A stretch of DNA of 60,152 nucleotides from Pelagibacterium lentulum (GCF_003992625.1 NZ_RZMW01000038.1:301-60452); one strand, 5' to 3'; counted from the first letter of the stretch, positions 8,243 through 17,965 are shown. Made by a program: numbers and translations. The notes: generated from the letters alone by a model not told the origin.

Positions 8243-8971
8243 ATGCTTGGAAGCATTCTGAAACATTGGCGAGACCTGCGAGGAATGAGCCAACTCGATC
8301 TTGCTTTGGAAGCGTCCGTTTCGGCGCGGCACCTGTCCTTCATTGAGTCGGGACGAACCCGGCCCAGCGCTGCGATGGTATTGAGGCTGTCGGAAGCTCT
8401 TGCGCTCCCTTTACGGGAGCGTAACGCGCTCTTGCTGGCAGCAGGATATGCCCCCCGGTTTAGCGAGAGCGATTGGTCGAGCAGCAGTTTGGAGGCAGTT
8501 CGCGCAGCGGCAAAACTAATCCTGCACAACCACGAGCCCTATCCTGCGATTGTCCTCGACAGTAGCTTCAACGTGCTGGAAGCCAATGCAGCCGCCTGGT
8601 CGCTGCTTGGCACTGAAGCAACGCAAACCGCAATCAACATGGTCGATGCCGTATTCCTGCCCGGACCGATCCGCGATTCAATTGAAAACTGGGACGAGAT
8701 TGCCAATTACTTCATTCATCGCTTAAGGCAGTCGGTACGTTTTCGGGGCACCAATTCGGCAGTGGCTGCGAAATTGAAACAGGCACTTTCGGCGCCGGGC
8801 GTAAAATCGCTTATCGACCAACCGTTGGGAACGACGAATACCGTCCTGCTTCCTGTAGTTCTGCAAAGCAATGGTGAAACCACACGCTGGTTTACGACGA
8901 TCACCAGTTTCGGCGGTGCAATGGACGCGCTGGCAGAAGAGATCATGATCGAACAATTTCATCCCGCATAG
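8243..8971 (+). CDS. XRE-family regulator with MmyB-like ligand-binding domain
   Basis: A 242-residue transcription factor. The N-terminal helix-turn-helix (about 1-60) reads MLGSILKHWRDLRGMSQLDL, then SARHLSFIESGRTRPS. The C-terminal half (from about 85, YPAIVLDSSFNVLEANAAAW) is the PAS-like MmyB ligand-binding domain typical of actinobacterial and proteobacterial regulators in this group. I chose the ATG at 8243 because GGAGG lies 8 bases upstream; ATGs at 8189, 8210 and 8228 are in frame, but the first would overlap the palindrome. It probably controls itself and the divergent membrane protein. The ligand is unknown. Confidence 0.85.
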   Translation: MLGSILKHWRDLRGMSQLDLALEASVSARHLSFIESGRTRPSAAMVLRLSEALALPLRERNALLLAAGYAPRFSESDWSSSSLEAVRAAAKLILHNHEPYPAIVLDSSFNVLEANAAAWSLLGTEATQTAINMVDAVFLPGPIRDSIENWDEIANYFIHRLRQSVRFRGTNSAVAAKLKQALSAPGVKSLIDQPLGTTNTVLLPVVLQSNGETTRWFTTITSFGGAMDALAEEIMIEQFHPA

Positions 8972-9055
8972 CGACCAACTGCGGCACACAAGCGCTTTGC
9001 GCCCCTGGTCGCGCGCTGCTAAATGTTGCCGCACATATCTATTGGAGTGAGTTAC

Positions 9056-10069
9056 GTGAGCGGAACTTGGGAAAAGCACGACATGGGATTTCTTGCAGGC
9101 CGCCGTTTGCGGCGCCCTCGCATGGCCGGTTGGAGTCGCGATCTGGTGCGCGAAACCACGCTTGCGCCGTCCGACTTCATATGGCCCATCTTTGTTGTCG
9201 ACGGCCAGAATGAGCGCCAGGCAGTTGGGTCGATGCCCGGCGTTGAGCGCATCTCAATCGATCTCGCCGTCGAAGCAGCAAAACAGGCGAGTGCAGAGGG
9301 TATTCCGGCACTTGCGCTTTTTCCCAATACAGATCCATCTAAGCGCACGGAAGGAGGAGAAGAGGCCTTCAATCGCGACAATCTTGTCTGTCGCGCGCTT
9401 TCGGCGATCAAGAACGCGGTGCCGGAGATCGGTCTGGTCGCCGATGTCGCACTCGATCCGTACACCAGTCACGGTCATGACGGCGTGATGGAAGGCGAGG
9501 AAATCCTCAATGATGAGACCGTCGAGATTTTGGTCAAGCAGGCGCTTGTTCAGGCGCATTCGGGCGCAGACGTCATAGCGCCCTCGGATATGATGGATGG
9601 GCGCGTCGCCGCCATTCGCGCCGCATTGGATGCCAACGGTTTGGAAAAGACGATTGTCCTTTCCTACGCCGCCAAATACGCTTCTGCGTTTTACGGGCCA
9701 TTCCGCGAGGCCGTGGGATCGGGAGCGCGACTCAAAGGGTCAAAGCTGACCTATCAGATGGACCCGGCCAACCACGAAGATGCTGTGCGGGAAGTTGGTC
9801 AGGATATCGCCGAAGGGGCAGACTGGATCATGGTCAAACCCGGCCTGCCGTATCTCGATATCTGCCGCCAGATAAAGGATCGCTTCGATATTCCGGTTTT
9901 TGCCTATCAGGTCTCCGGCGAATACGCGATGATCGCAATCGCCGGTCAGGCAGGTGCAATAGATCGAGAGGCCGCAATGGCCGAAAGCCTAATGGCCTTC
10001 AAGCGCGCTGGCTGCTCCGGGATTCTGACCTACTTTGCCCTGGAGATGGCGCGAAAACTCAACGCGTGA
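9056..10069 (+). CDS. hemB: Delta-aminolevulinic acid dehydratase (porphobilinogen synthase)
   Basis: HemB condenses two 5-aminolevulinate molecules into porphobilinogen for heme and other tetrapyrroles. The two active-site lysines are visible in SYAAKYASAFYG (about 207) and MVKPGLPYLDI (about 261). The metal region reads DVALDPYTSHGHDG instead of the cysteine-rich zinc version, so this is the magnesium-dependent type found in alphaproteobacteria. The start is GTG (fMet-SGTWEKHDMGF), placed 6 bases after GGAGTGAG. An in-frame ATG at 9083 is the alternative. It begins a plus-strand run with an RDD protein 64 bases downstream. Confidence 0.96.
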   Translation: MSGTWEKHDMGFLAGRRLRRPRMAGWSRDLVRETTLAPSDFIWPIFVVDGQNERQAVGSMPGVERISIDLAVEAAKQASAEGIPALALFPNTDPSKRTEGGEEAFNRDNLVCRALSAIKNAVPEIGLVADVALDPYTSHGHDGVMEGEEILNDETVEILVKQALVQAHSGADVIAPSDMMDGRVAAIRAALDANGLEKTIVLSYAAKYASAFYGPFREAVGSGARLKGSKLTYQMDPANHEDAVREVGQDIAEGADWIMVKPGLPYLDICRQIKDRFDIPVFAYQVSGEYAMIAIAGQAGAIDREAAMAESLMAFKRAGCSGILTYFALEMARKLNA

Positions 10070-10133
10070 GTGTGAAGGACCTTGTTTTTCGCAGCAACCA
10101 CACCATTTTGTGAGCGAAATGGAGGCAGCTGAT

Positions 10134-10658
10134 ATGGCTACAGATTTTTTTGGTCGTATTATTCGTGACGATCTGCCCAATCCGGCGGAATCTCCCGAGT
10201 TGTTCGAGGAGATCCTGTCGCGGCGGGTCGTTGCCTTTCTGATTGACTGTATCATCATGGGCGTCCTGATCGTGGCGGCATTCATATGCACTGCGATACT
10301 TGGCATTGTTACGCTGGGCCTGGCTTGGCTGACCTTCCCGATCATCGTGCCCATTGTATTTATCGCTTATTATGCAGTGACCCTTGGTTCATCCGCGCGT
10401 GCAACAATCGGCATGCGGGCGATGGATGTAGTCCTGACGCCCACGCGCAGCGCCACCCTTGATGGGTGGCTGGCGTTTCTGCATGTCATCCTGTTCTGGA
10501 TTTCATGCTCGGTTCTAACGCCGTTTGTTTTGGCTGTCGGCCTTATCACAAACCGCAGGCAGTTGCTTCACGACATTGTCGCCGGCGTTTTGATGGTGCG
10601 GCGCTCGCCGATGGAACGGCATTGGGTGAACTATCACCGTCCCACTATTGGAACGTGA
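10134..10658 (+). CDS. RDD-family membrane protein
   Basis: A 174-residue inner-membrane protein with the RDD domain: SRRVVAFLIDCIIMGVLIV (about 29-47, with the Arg and Asp that give the family its name), a second long hydrophobic stretch (TLGLAWLTFPIIVPIVFIAY), and the third helix with VLTPFVLAVGLI before NRRQLLHDIVAG. RDD proteins are of diverse or unknown function; some act as Na+/H+ exchangers. The ATG follows GGAGG by 9 bases; the open frame extends upstream into hemB but without support. It lies between hemB and bpt on the same strand. Confidence 0.88.
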   Translation: MATDFFGRIIRDDLPNPAESPELFEEILSRRVVAFLIDCIIMGVLIVAAFICTAILGIVTLGLAWLTFPIIVPIVFIAYYAVTLGSSARATIGMRAMDVVLTPTRSATLDGWLAFLHVILFWISCSVLTPFVLAVGLITNRRQLLHDIVAGVLMVRRSPMERHWVNYHRPTIGT

Positions 10659-10695
10659 TCGCTATTGCGTGCCTGATTCCGTTGCGCCCGATACA

Positions 10696-10742
10696 GCTCA
10701 AGAGTAGAGTTCCAGCAGGGTAATGCTGTGAACGACTTGAGC
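10696..10742 (+). promoter_or_regulatory. Structured leader directly upstream of bpt
   Basis: Outer arms GCTCAAG (10696-10702) and CTTGAGC (10736-10742) enclose an inner hairpin TTC-CAGCA / TGCTG-GAA around the loop GGGTAA. The structure ends 5 bases before the bpt ATG and covers the place of the ribosome-binding site; no clear Shine-Dalgarno is otherwise present. It has no T-rich tail, so it is not a standard terminator. Translational control is an inference. Confidence 0.5.
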
Positions 10743-10747
10743 AAAAG

Positions 10748-11506
10748 ATGGACCACACACCGGAAAGCGCCCAGTTCTTTTTGACCGCTCCGTTGCCCTG
10801 CCCCTACCTTGACGGTCGGCAGGAGCGCAAGCTCTTTACCCATCTGAGTGGCCGCAGAGCGGGATCGCTCCATCAATTGCTTTCCGATCATGGCTTTCGT
10901 CGCAGTCAAAATCTGATTTACCGTCCAGCCTGCCTTGATTGTGACGCCTGCCAATCCGTGCGCGTCGTGGCAAATCATTTTCACCCCTCATCGCGCCACC
11001 GTCGCAATTTGAAAGCGAATTCCGATGTCGTAAGCACCGCCGTCGCGCCGAATGCATCTAGCGAGCAGTTCAACCTTTTCCGCCGTTATCTCGAAGCCCG
11101 CCATCAGGGCGGCGGCATGACCCAGATGTCATATCCTGATTACGAATTCATGGTGGAAGACACGCCAGTCCAATCCATACTTGTCGAGTATCGGCTGACC
11201 TCAGACTGCGAGGAGGGTGATAAAGGGCAATTGATTGCCGTTGCACTGACCGATGTTCTGAACGACGGGCTGTCGATGGTCTATAGCTTTTATGATCCGG
11301 CCATGCCCAAGCGCGGCCTGGGCAATTTCATGATTCTCGATCATATCCAACGGGCCAGGGCTATTGGTTCAGGCTATCTTTATCTGGGATATTGGGTCCC
11401 GAATTCGCCAAAAATGGCCTATAAGGCCACTTACCGTCCGCTGGAAGTGCAGCGTGGTGCCCGGGGGTGGGTGCCGCTCGACGCCGACAGCGATGGTGGC
11501 AGCTAA
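10748..11506 (+). CDS. bpt: Aspartate/glutamate leucyl-tRNA-protein transferase (Bpt)
   Basis: Bpt attaches leucine from Leu-tRNA to proteins with N-terminal Asp or Glu, creating N-end-rule degrons for ClpAP. The 252-residue protein has the ATE-family N-terminal domain with QFFLTAPLPCPYLDG and the Cys-rich YRPACLDCDACQSVRV (about 58-73), then the GNAT-like C-terminal domain with DGLSMVYSFYDP and LGNFMILDHI, and a closing YLGYWVPNSPKMAYK. Length is normal. It may be named ate in other annotations. Its start lies 5 bases after a strong hairpin and lacks an obvious ribosome-binding site, which is unusual. Confidence 0.93.
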   Translation: MDHTPESAQFFLTAPLPCPYLDGRQERKLFTHLSGRRAGSLHQLLSDHGFRRSQNLIYRPACLDCDACQSVRVVANHFHPSSRHRRNLKANSDVVSTAVAPNASSEQFNLFRRYLEARHQGGGMTQMSYPDYEFMVEDTPVQSILVEYRLTSDCEEGDKGQLIAVALTDVLNDGLSMVYSFYDPAMPKRGLGNFMILDHIQRARAIGSGYLYLGYWVPNSPKMAYKATYRPLEVQRGARGWVPLDADSDGGS

Positions 11507-12531
11507 CGAGTGATCCTAACTTGGCAGGCCTGAAACGTATTTTCTCAGCACTTTACGTGCTGGCAACGGTTGCCATATTCGGCGCTGCCATAACCGCAGT
11601 GCTCGGCTTTGCGCATCCGGCCATGGATTTATTCAATCATATCCAACCGGCGCTGTTTTTCGGGGCGCTGACATTGATGCTCCTGGCGCCGATCGCGGTA
11701 CAAGCCCATCGCGCACGCGCTGTGGCGCTCGCCCTGGCGGCAACGGCACTTTCTGCATCAAGCATCATCTATATCCCGGAAGTGATTGCCGGATTTGCCG
11801 TATCTGCGCCAGCATCGGCCAGCAGCGACAGATCCCAATATCGCCTGATAACCTTCAATGTTTTTGGGCGCAATGACGATCCTCAGGCACTGGTTGCCAA
11901 CATCATCGCCATAGATGCCGATATTGTCGCCTTGCAGGAGTACAGTCGGGAAGTGCGTCGCGCCGTCCATGGCGAACTGGCGGAACACTATCCCCATTTC
12001 CAATATTGTGTGGGCGGGCGCCGGGCCTTTGTTGGCCTTTACTCAAAACTTCCCTTTGAGCCGCTCGATGCTGATGCGTGCTCCGCCAGCGCTGTAAATG
12101 ACGACCGCACTGCCCGGATTGTCGTGCGGTTTTTGCCTGATGATGCGGCACCCTTTACGCTAGCGACAACTCATAACGATTGGCCAGCGCCAATCACACG
12201 CCAGGTCGATCAATTCAACACGCTGCGCGATGCGCTCTCGAACATTACGCAGCCCCTCATACTGGCCGGCGACTTCAATTCCACGCCTTGGTCTTACACC
12301 TTGCGCAGGTTTGTGACGGAGGCTGGCATGATCCGGCACACCTTCAATCTGCCGACCTTCCCGACGCTCTGGTACTACTTGGGCGATTGGCGCCCCACTT
12401 GGCCTATTCTACCCATCGATCACGTCATGACTCGCGGAGATATTGTCATCCACGAGCTGGAAACAGGTGAACCCAGCGGTAGCGATCACCTGCCCGTCAT
12501 AGTGACGTTCTCGGTCAACACCTCTTGGTAA
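11467..12531 (+). CDS. Membrane-anchored endonuclease/exonuclease/phosphatase-family protein
   Basis: About 336-354 residues. Three N-terminal membrane helices (near IFSALYVLATVAIFGAAI, ALFFGALTLMLLAPIAV and VALALAATALSASSIIYI) anchor a C-terminal EEP domain that would face the periplasm. EEP catalytic motifs are visible: RLITFNVFGRN, the metal-binding Glu in DIVALQEYS, GDFNSTPWS, and the closing DHVMTRG and GSDHLPV. Substrates in this group are unknown (phosphodiesters of DNA, lipids or sugars). The first in-frame start is a GTG overlapping bpt by 40 bases; a TTG at 11521 is the alternative, and neither has a good ribosome-binding site. Confidence 0.8.
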   Translation: MGAARRRQRWWQLTSDPNLAGLKRIFSALYVLATVAIFGAAITAVLGFAHPAMDLFNHIQPALFFGALTLMLLAPIAVQAHRARAVALALAATALSASSIIYIPEVIAGFAVSAPASASSDRSQYRLITFNVFGRNDDPQALVANIIAIDADIVALQEYSREVRRAVHGELAEHYPHFQYCVGGRRAFVGLYSKLPFEPLDADACSASAVNDDRTARIVVRFLPDDAAPFTLATTHNDWPAPITRQVDQFNTLRDALSNITQPLILAGDFNSTPWSYTLRRFVTEAGMIRHTFNLPTFPTLWYYLGDWRPTWPILPIDHVMTRGDIVIHELETGEPSGSDHLPVIVTFSVNTSW

Positions 12532-12552
12532 TTTACGCGATCCAGCAGGCGC

Positions 12553-14796
12553 TTACCCGGAGAACTTGTTGTTGCGCGGGAATCCGGTTGGCGGTTGACG
12601 GCCAGCCTGCGCACGATCTCCCAGCCAATCCTTGAGATCATCGATTGACTTGGTGAAGGTCCGGCCAGAACTATCGGTCCAGGTAAGCCCGTCCGCCGCG
12701 GCAAACAGCTTTGCATCCGAGATGCCGCCATCTTTGTACTTCTGCAACCTCACACCCTTGCCGCGCGACATTTCCGGCAGTTGCGTCCTTGGGAAGACCA
12801 GAAGTTTCCGGTTCTGCCCGATCACGGCGATCATGTCGCCTTCTGCGGGGACACAGAGCTTGGCTTCATGGGTTCCGCTGACATTGAGCACCTGCTTGCC
12901 CTTGCGGGTATTGGCGATGAGATCTTCTTCGGCAACGATAAAGCCATTGCCAATGTCGGAGGCAATCAGACGCTTAGCTCCAGGCTTGTGGACAAAAATG
13001 TCCACGATGTCGTGCCCCTCCTCGATGTCCACCATGATGCGCACCGGTTCACCATGACCGCGCCCGCCAGGCAGTTTATCGGCCCCTAGCGTATAGACTT
13101 TACCGCCGGTCGTAAGGAGCAGTAATTTATCGGTGGTTTCGCATGTGATCGCGATCTTGAGCCTATCGTCAGTCTTGAAGTTAAGACCGGACGTATCGTT
13201 ATTGTGGCCCCTAAGCGCGCGAATCCAGCCTTTTTGCGAAAGAACAACCGTGATCGGTTCGCGCTCGATCATTGCCGTTTCGATATCGGCAAGATCTGTG
13301 TCAGGGGCCTTGGCAAATTGGGTACGGCGACGCCCCAGTTCGGTGTCAGGTCCATAGGCTTTTTTAAGATCAGTAACCTCGCGGGTTACAATGCCCCACT
13401 GCTTGCGCTCGGAATCCAGCAGCGCTTCGAGTTGCGCCTTTTCCTCGGTGAGCTTGTCGAACTCAGTGCGGATTTCGATTTCCTCAAGCTTGCGCAAGGA
13501 ACGCAGGCGCATGTTGAGAATCGATTCTGCCTGTACGTCCGTAAGATTGAAGCGGGCGATCAATTCGCCCTTGGCGTCATCCTCTTCGCGGATGATGCGG
13601 ATCACCTCATCGAGATTGAGATAGGCAATCAGATACCCCCCGAGGACCTCGAGCCGGTGCTCGATCTGCCCCAGCCTGTAGCGCGAGCGACGGACCAGAA
13701 CCTCCTTGCGATGTTCCAGCCAAGCCTTGAGCGCGTCACCAAGGCCTATCACACGGGGGATCATACCTTTATCGAGCACGTTCATATTCAGCGGAATACG
13801 CGTTTCAAGCTCGGTGAGCTTGAACATCGACTCCATCAGCAGAACCGGGTCGACCGTGCGTGCCCGTGGCTCCAGAACGACCCGGATATCCTCGGCGCTT
13901 TCGTCCCGCACGTCCTTGAGCAACGGCAGGCGGCGGGCCAATAAAAGCTCGGCAATTTTCTCAATCAGACGTGACTTCTGGACCTGATAGGGGATTTCGG
14001 TGACGATGATCTGGTAGGTGCCGCGGCCATTGTCTTCGACTTCCCATTTCGCGCGAACGCGGAAACCGCCACGCCCGGTACGATATGCCTGCTCGGTCGC
14101 CGCTTCGTCGTCGACAAGAATGCCGCCTGTGGGGAAATCCGGTCCGGGCACAAAGCGTATCAAATCTCGGGCCGTTGCATCCGGGTGCATCAGAATGTAA
14201 AGCGCAGCCTCGCAAAGCTCGGCAACATTATGCGGCGGGATCGATGTCGCCATGCCCACGGCGATCCCGCTGGAGCCATTGGCCAACAGGTTGGGGAAAT
14301 TGGAGGGCAGAACAATCGGTTCCTCGTCTTCCCCGTCATAGGTCTGGCGGAAGTCGACAGAATCTTCCGTGATCCCTTCCAATAGCCGCTGGGCCACCTC
14401 GGTCATCCGGCTTTCGGTGTAGCGCATGGCGGCAGCGCCATCGCCATCGATGGAACCGAAATTGCCCTGGCCATCGACCAGCGGATAGCGAACGGCGAAA
14501 TCCTGTGCCAGCCGGACCAGCGCATCATAAACCGACTGGTCGCCATGCGGGTGGTACTTACCGATAACGTCACCCACGATACGGGCTGACTTCTTATAAC
14601 CTTGGCCCGGATCCAGTTTCAAAAGACGCATCGCATGCAAAATGCGGCGATGAACCGGCTTGAGGCCATCGCGCGCATCAGGCAAAGCGCGTTGCGTAAT
14701 CGTTGAAATGGCATAGGAGAGGTAACGCTCCTCCAATGCCTCTTTCAGATCGACTATGCGCTCGACGCCTTGGGGCGGATCGACGAGTTCGGCCAT
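12553..14796 (-). CDS. parC: DNA topoisomerase IV subunit A
   Basis: ParC is the DNA-breaking subunit of topoisomerase IV, which unlinks daughter chromosomes. The 747-residue chain has the winged-helix/tower domain with the catalytic tyrosine in [10 protein letters not shown] (Tyr126), and C-terminal beta-pinwheel blades (from about 500, [15 protein letters not shown], and later [15 protein letters not shown]). Its quinolone-resistance region reads [10 protein letters not shown], with Gln87 where E. coli ParC has Ser80 and Asp91 for Glu84. It is the last gene of the rsh-to-parC run, starting 36 bases after recO, and converges on the EEP gene. Confidence 0.95.
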   Translation of the reverse strand: MAELVDPPQGVERIVDLKEALEERYLSYAISTITQRALPDARDGLKPVHRRILHAMRLLKLDPGQGYKKSARIVGDVIGKYHPHGDQSVYDALVRLAQDFAVRYPLVDGQGNFGSIDGDGAAAMRYTESRMTEVAQRLLEGITEDSVDFRQTYDGEDEEPIVLPSNFPNLLANGSSGIAVGMATSIPPHNVAELCEAALYILMHPDATARDLIRFVPGPDFPTGGILVDDEAATEQAYRTGRGGFRVRAKWEVEDNGRGTYQIIVTEIPYQVQKSRLIEKIAELLLARRLPLLKDVRDESAEDIRVVLEPRARTVDPVLLMESMFKLTELETRIPLNMNVLDKGMIPRVIGLGDALKAWLEHRKEVLVRRSRYRLGQIEHRLEVLGGYLIAYLNLDEVIRIIREEDDAKGELIARFNLTDVQAESILNMRLRSLRKLEEIEIRTEFDKLTEEKAQLEALLDSERKQWGIVTREVTDLKKAYGPDTELGRRRTQFAKAPDTDLADIETAMIEREPITVVLSQKGWIRALRGHNNDTSGLNFKTDDRLKIAITCETTDKLLLLTTGGKVYTLGADKLPGGRGHGEPVRIMVDIEEGHDIVDIFVHKPGAKRLIASDIGNGFIVAEEDLIANTRKGKQVLNVSGTHEAKLCVPAEGDMIAVIGQNRKLLVFPRTQLPEMSRGKGVRLQKYKDGGISDAKLFAAADGLTWTDSSGRTFTKSIDDLKDWLGDRAQAGRQPPTGFPRNNKFSG

Positions 14797-14832
14797 AAAG
14801 CCTCCTCAAACAAGAAACGAATCAGTGTTGAA

Positions 14833-15552
14833 TTATAGCCTGCCGGACAACCGGTTCGTCAGCCATTCGCGTGTCGAAGGCATCTCAATTTGCCGCGCTG
14901 TCCACACATGCCTGTCCAGAAAGTGTCCCGTCAGGGCAAATGCGGCCGCGACGTCATCGACAGAGGCTTCCGCATCGCCAATTAAAAACGCCGGCAACGG
15001 CAGCAACCTATCGAGGTAGGGCGCCGCAGCAGCTTGGCAAACCGCCCTGCCCGTTTTGGGTGAAACGTACGTAAGATTCTCAAGCGCCCCCGTAACAGCG
15101 CAGGCTTCGAGATCAAGACCAAAACCGAGCTCATCGAGCAACATCATCTCGAACCGCGCCAGTTCGCCTCCCAGTTCAAGAGGCGCCCATTCTGCGTCCA
15201 GAAACATTTCAACCGCGGTTAGCAACCGGTCATGCGGATCACGCTCCGGCAGCAGGCGCAAATGTTCGGCCAAGAGTTGCGCCAGATACAATCGCGTTCG
15301 GTCAGCAATGAGATTTGCTGCACGCATTCGCGTGACTTCCGCCGTGAATGTGCCTAAGTGATCTTCTAGGCGAGCGCGCCATGTCAACTTCGCCGAATTG
15401 CCCGGCTGCAATGTTGCTGCCTGCTTGGGCGCCCGTCCTCCCCGCACCAGCCCCAGGCATCGCCCGCGGCCCGGCACCATTGTTTCAAGGATCAGGCTGG
15501 TTTCACCATGCTTGCGCACGCCGATAATCAGCCCTTCAGCCGACCATTCCAT
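14833..15552 (-). CDS. recO: DNA repair protein RecO
   Basis: RecO works with RecF and RecR to load RecA on SSB-coated single-stranded DNA during gap repair. The 239-residue protein has the N-terminal OB-fold (MEWSAEGLIIGVRKHGETS, then the GRGRCLGLVRGGR basic region) and an all-helical C-terminal domain (LARFEMMLLDELGFGLDLE). The zinc cysteines found in some RecO proteins are not complete here (a Cys in EACAVTG and another in RAVCQAA). It follows era by 24 bases, the usual partner in many bacteria, and precedes parC. Confidence 0.93.
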   Translation of the reverse strand: MEWSAEGLIIGVRKHGETSLILETMVPGRGRCLGLVRGGRAPKQAATLQPGNSAKLTWRARLEDHLGTFTAEVTRMRAANLIADRTRLYLAQLLAEHLRLLPERDPHDRLLTAVEMFLDAEWAPLELGGELARFEMMLLDELGFGLDLEACAVTGALENLTYVSPKTGRAVCQAAAAPYLDRLLPLPAFLIGDAEASVDDVAAAFALTGHFLDRHVWTARQIEMPSTREWLTNRLSGRL

Positions 15553-15576
15553 GCCGTATCCTCTTTGTGTGCGGAC

Positions 15577-16494
15577 CTATTTGGTCCAGTCCAGTCCCAT
15601 TTCGCGATAACGCTCGGGATCGTCGGCCCAGTTCGCGCGCACCTTGACGAAAAGGAACAGGTGAACCGGCACCTCGAACATCTCCATCATTTCCCTGCGG
15701 GCTTCTGCGCCAATCGCCTTGATGGTCTGCCCCTTGGCACCAAGCACGATCTTTTTGTGTGTGTCCCGCGTGACATAGATCACCTGATCGACCCGGTACG
15801 AGCCGTCATTTTGCACCTTGAAGCTCTCGGTTTCCACCGTCGCTTGATACGGGATTTCCTCATGAATGCGCAGGAACAGCTTTTCCCGTGTGACTTCAGC
15901 GGCCGTAAGCGCCAGCGTCAGATCGGTTAGATGCTCCTCCGGGAAATGCCATGCCCCCAACGGTGCCTTCTGTACGCACCAGTTGATGAAATCGGTCACA
16001 CCATCGCCATTGAGAGCCGAAATCATGAAGGTCGTTTCAAAACGCGCCTTCTCGTTGAGTTCCTGGGAAAGCTTGAGCAGCGTTTCCGGCCTGACCTTGT
16101 CGATCTTGTTGAGAATCAAAACCTTGGGCTGACGGATGTGGTCCAGACCCGCGATCAGTGCTTCAATCTCGCTATTGATCCCTTTCAGGGCATCGACAAT
16201 AAGCGCCACCATATCCGCATCGCCTGCCCCACTCCAGGCGGAATTGACCATCGCCCGGTCCAGTCGACGCTTGGGGGCAAAAATGCCGGGCGTATCGATA
16301 AACACAAGCTGGCTTTCATCGAGCGTGAGGACACCGCGGACCTGCGCCCGCGTCGTTTGCGCCTTGTGTGTGACTATCGAAACTTTGGTGCCTACGAGCG
16401 CGTTGAGCAATGTTGATTTGCCCGCATTGGGAGCACCGAGCAAAGCGACAAAGCCGCAGCGCGTTTCCGTGGTAGGCGTGCTGGTTTCACTCAT
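15577..16494 (-). CDS. era: GTPase Era
   Basis: Era is an essential GTPase that binds the 3' end of 16S rRNA and checks 30S maturation. The 305-residue protein has the G1 loop GAPNAGKST (about 20), G3 DTPG, G4 NKID, and the C-terminal KH domain with the VLGAKGQTIKAIG signature. The open frame runs 67 codons further upstream inside rnc, but the ATG of MSETSTPTT overlaps the rnc TGA (ATGA) and matches the family start. The rnc-era pair is conserved in bacteria. Identification is firm. Confidence 0.97.
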   Translation of the reverse strand: MSETSTPTTETRCGFVALLGAPNAGKSTLLNALVGTKVSIVTHKAQTTRAQVRGVLTLDESQLVFIDTPGIFAPKRRLDRAMVNSAWSGAGDADMVALIVDALKGINSEIEALIAGLDHIRQPKVLILNKIDKVRPETLLKLSQELNEKARFETTFMISALNGDGVTDFINWCVQKAPLGAWHFPEEHLTDLTLALTAAEVTREKLFLRIHEEIPYQATVETESFKVQNDGSYRVDQVIYVTRDTHKKIVLGAKGQTIKAIGAEARREMMEMFEVPVHLFLFVKVRANWADDPERYREMGLDWTK

Positions 16495-17198
16495 CGATCT
16501 TCTTTCCACACGTGTTCGCGGATCAGGAATTTTTCTGCCGCCTGATGCTCCGCCAGTTTCTTGGACGTGCCGCTCGCCGAAATCGGTTCGTAGCCAAGCA
16601 CCGAAACCGATATCGTGAAAACCGGAGCATGATCCGGTCCCTGTCGTGCTGTTTCCGTGTATAGCGGCGGTTCGAGCCCCTGCGCCTGTGCCCATTCCTG
16701 CAAAGCCGTTTTGGAGTCGGCTCGCCGGGCCTGCGCAACATCGAGATTATCGCCAAACATTGCGGAAACGAACTGATAAGCCGGTGTCAATCCGCCATCG
16801 GCATAGATCGCTCCGATTACGGCCTCGCAGACATCGCCCAATATCGCATCTTTTTCGGCGCCCCCGGTGCGCGCTTCGCTGTCACCGAGGTTAAGAAAGT
16901 GCCCAAAGCCGAGTTTTCTCGCCACTTTCGCGCAGGTTTCCTTGCGCACAAGACTATTGAGGGTTCTGGACAACTCGCCCTCATTGGCCGCAGGCAAGCG
17001 ATTCAAAAGCATGTCTGCGACCACCAGGCCAAGCACCCGGTCCCCCAGAAACTCCAACCGCTGGTAGCTTTCCGAAGTCCGTCGCGATGGAGATATCGCA
17101 CTGGAGTGGGTCAACGCACGCTTCAGCAGCGCCGGGTCCTTGAATGTGTAACCCAACCGCGATTCAAGCTGCTCGCGATCCTGCGCTCTCAGGCTCAT
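16491..17198 (-). CDS. rnc: Ribonuclease III
   Basis: RNase III cleaves double-stranded RNA, including the rRNA precursor. The 235-residue protein shows the endonuclease signature RLEFLGDRVLGLVVAD (about 46-61) with its metal-binding acids, a second acidic site in GDVCEAVIGAIYADGG, and a C-terminal double-stranded-RNA-binding domain ending SGTSKKLAEHQAAEKFL. I chose the ATG of MSLRAQDREQ because it overlaps the lepB TGA by ATGA; the frame is open for 33 more codons inside lepB. It overlaps era by 4 bases downstream. Confidence 0.96.
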   Translation of the reverse strand: MSLRAQDREQLESRLGYTFKDPALLKRALTHSSAISPSRRTSESYQRLEFLGDRVLGLVVADMLLNRLPAANEGELSRTLNSLVRKETCAKVARKLGFGHFLNLGDSEARTGGAEKDAILGDVCEAVIGAIYADGGLTPAYQFVSAMFGDNLDVAQARRADSKTALQEWAQAQGLEPPLYTETARQGPDHAPVFTISVSVLGYEPISASGTSKKLAEHQAAEKFLIREHVWKEDR

Positions 17199-17965
17199 TC
17201 GTAAACCGAAGTGAACATACGATCGAGGCGAACGTTGCCGGGCCAACGCCAGATCTGCCAAGGCGGAATATTGTCCTGAATAGAGAAGAACCGCCACTCG
17301 GCCTTGCCGACAAAGTTCTCGAACGGCACGTAGCCCACCGAACTGAGAGAGCGGCTGTCGAGTGAACGATCGCGATTGTCACCCATCATGAAATAATGGC
17401 CGGCAGGCACCACGTATTCCGATGTATTGTCAAACTGTGCGCTGTCAGAAACTTCCTGGATTTCGTAACTCACCCCGCTGGGCAGGATTTCTCGGTATAC
17501 GCTGACGGGAAGCGTCATGCCATTGCTGTCACGATCTTCACGGCGTTCAATAAACTCGCGCTCAACGGGTTCGCCATTGATGTTGAGGATGCCATCAATC
17601 ATCTGAATGCGGTCACCTGGCAGCCCTACAACCCGCTTGACGTAATTTTCCGACTGTGGAACCGGCCGAAACACCGCCATATCGCCGCGCTCGGGAGCGT
17701 TGCCCAAGATGCGACCGCGCCATGGTACTTCGCTGTAAGGCAATGAATAACGCGAGTAGCCGTAGCTGTACTTCGACGCAAGAATATAGTCCCCAATGAG
17801 CAAATTGGACTGCATCGATGCTGTTGGAATGGAAAATGGCTCGAAGGCAAATGTGCGGAACACAAGTGCGATCAATAGCGCCTGCACCAGAATAACAATT
17901 GTTTCGCGCAATTCGCCCTTGCCGGACTTTTTCTTCTTTTCGGCATCCGACATAGGTTTGCTCAT
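17195..17965 (-). CDS. lepB: Signal peptidase I
   Basis: Signal peptidase I removes signal peptides from exported proteins. The 256-residue protein has a charged N terminus (KKKKSGKGELRE), one membrane helix (ETIVILVQALLIALVFRTF), the catalytic serine in SIPTASM (Ser50), the catalytic lysine in VKRVVGLPGD (Lys110) and the box E sequence MMGDNRDRSLDSR. It begins 39 bases after the acpS stop, the widest gap in the run, and overlaps rnc by 4 bases. The lepB-rnc-era order is conserved across many proteobacteria. Confidence 0.96.
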   Translation of the reverse strand: MSKPMSDAEKKKKSGKGELRETIVILVQALLIALVFRTFAFEPFSIPTASMQSNLLIGDYILASKYSYGYSRYSLPYSEVPWRGRILGNAPERGDMAVFRPVPQSENYVKRVVGLPGDRIQMIDGILNINGEPVEREFIERREDRDSNGMTLPVSVYREILPSGVSYEIQEVSDSAQFDNTSEYVVPAGHYFMMGDNRDRSLDSRSLSSVGYVPFENFVGKAEWRFFSIQDNIPPWQIWRWPGNVRLDRMFTSVYE

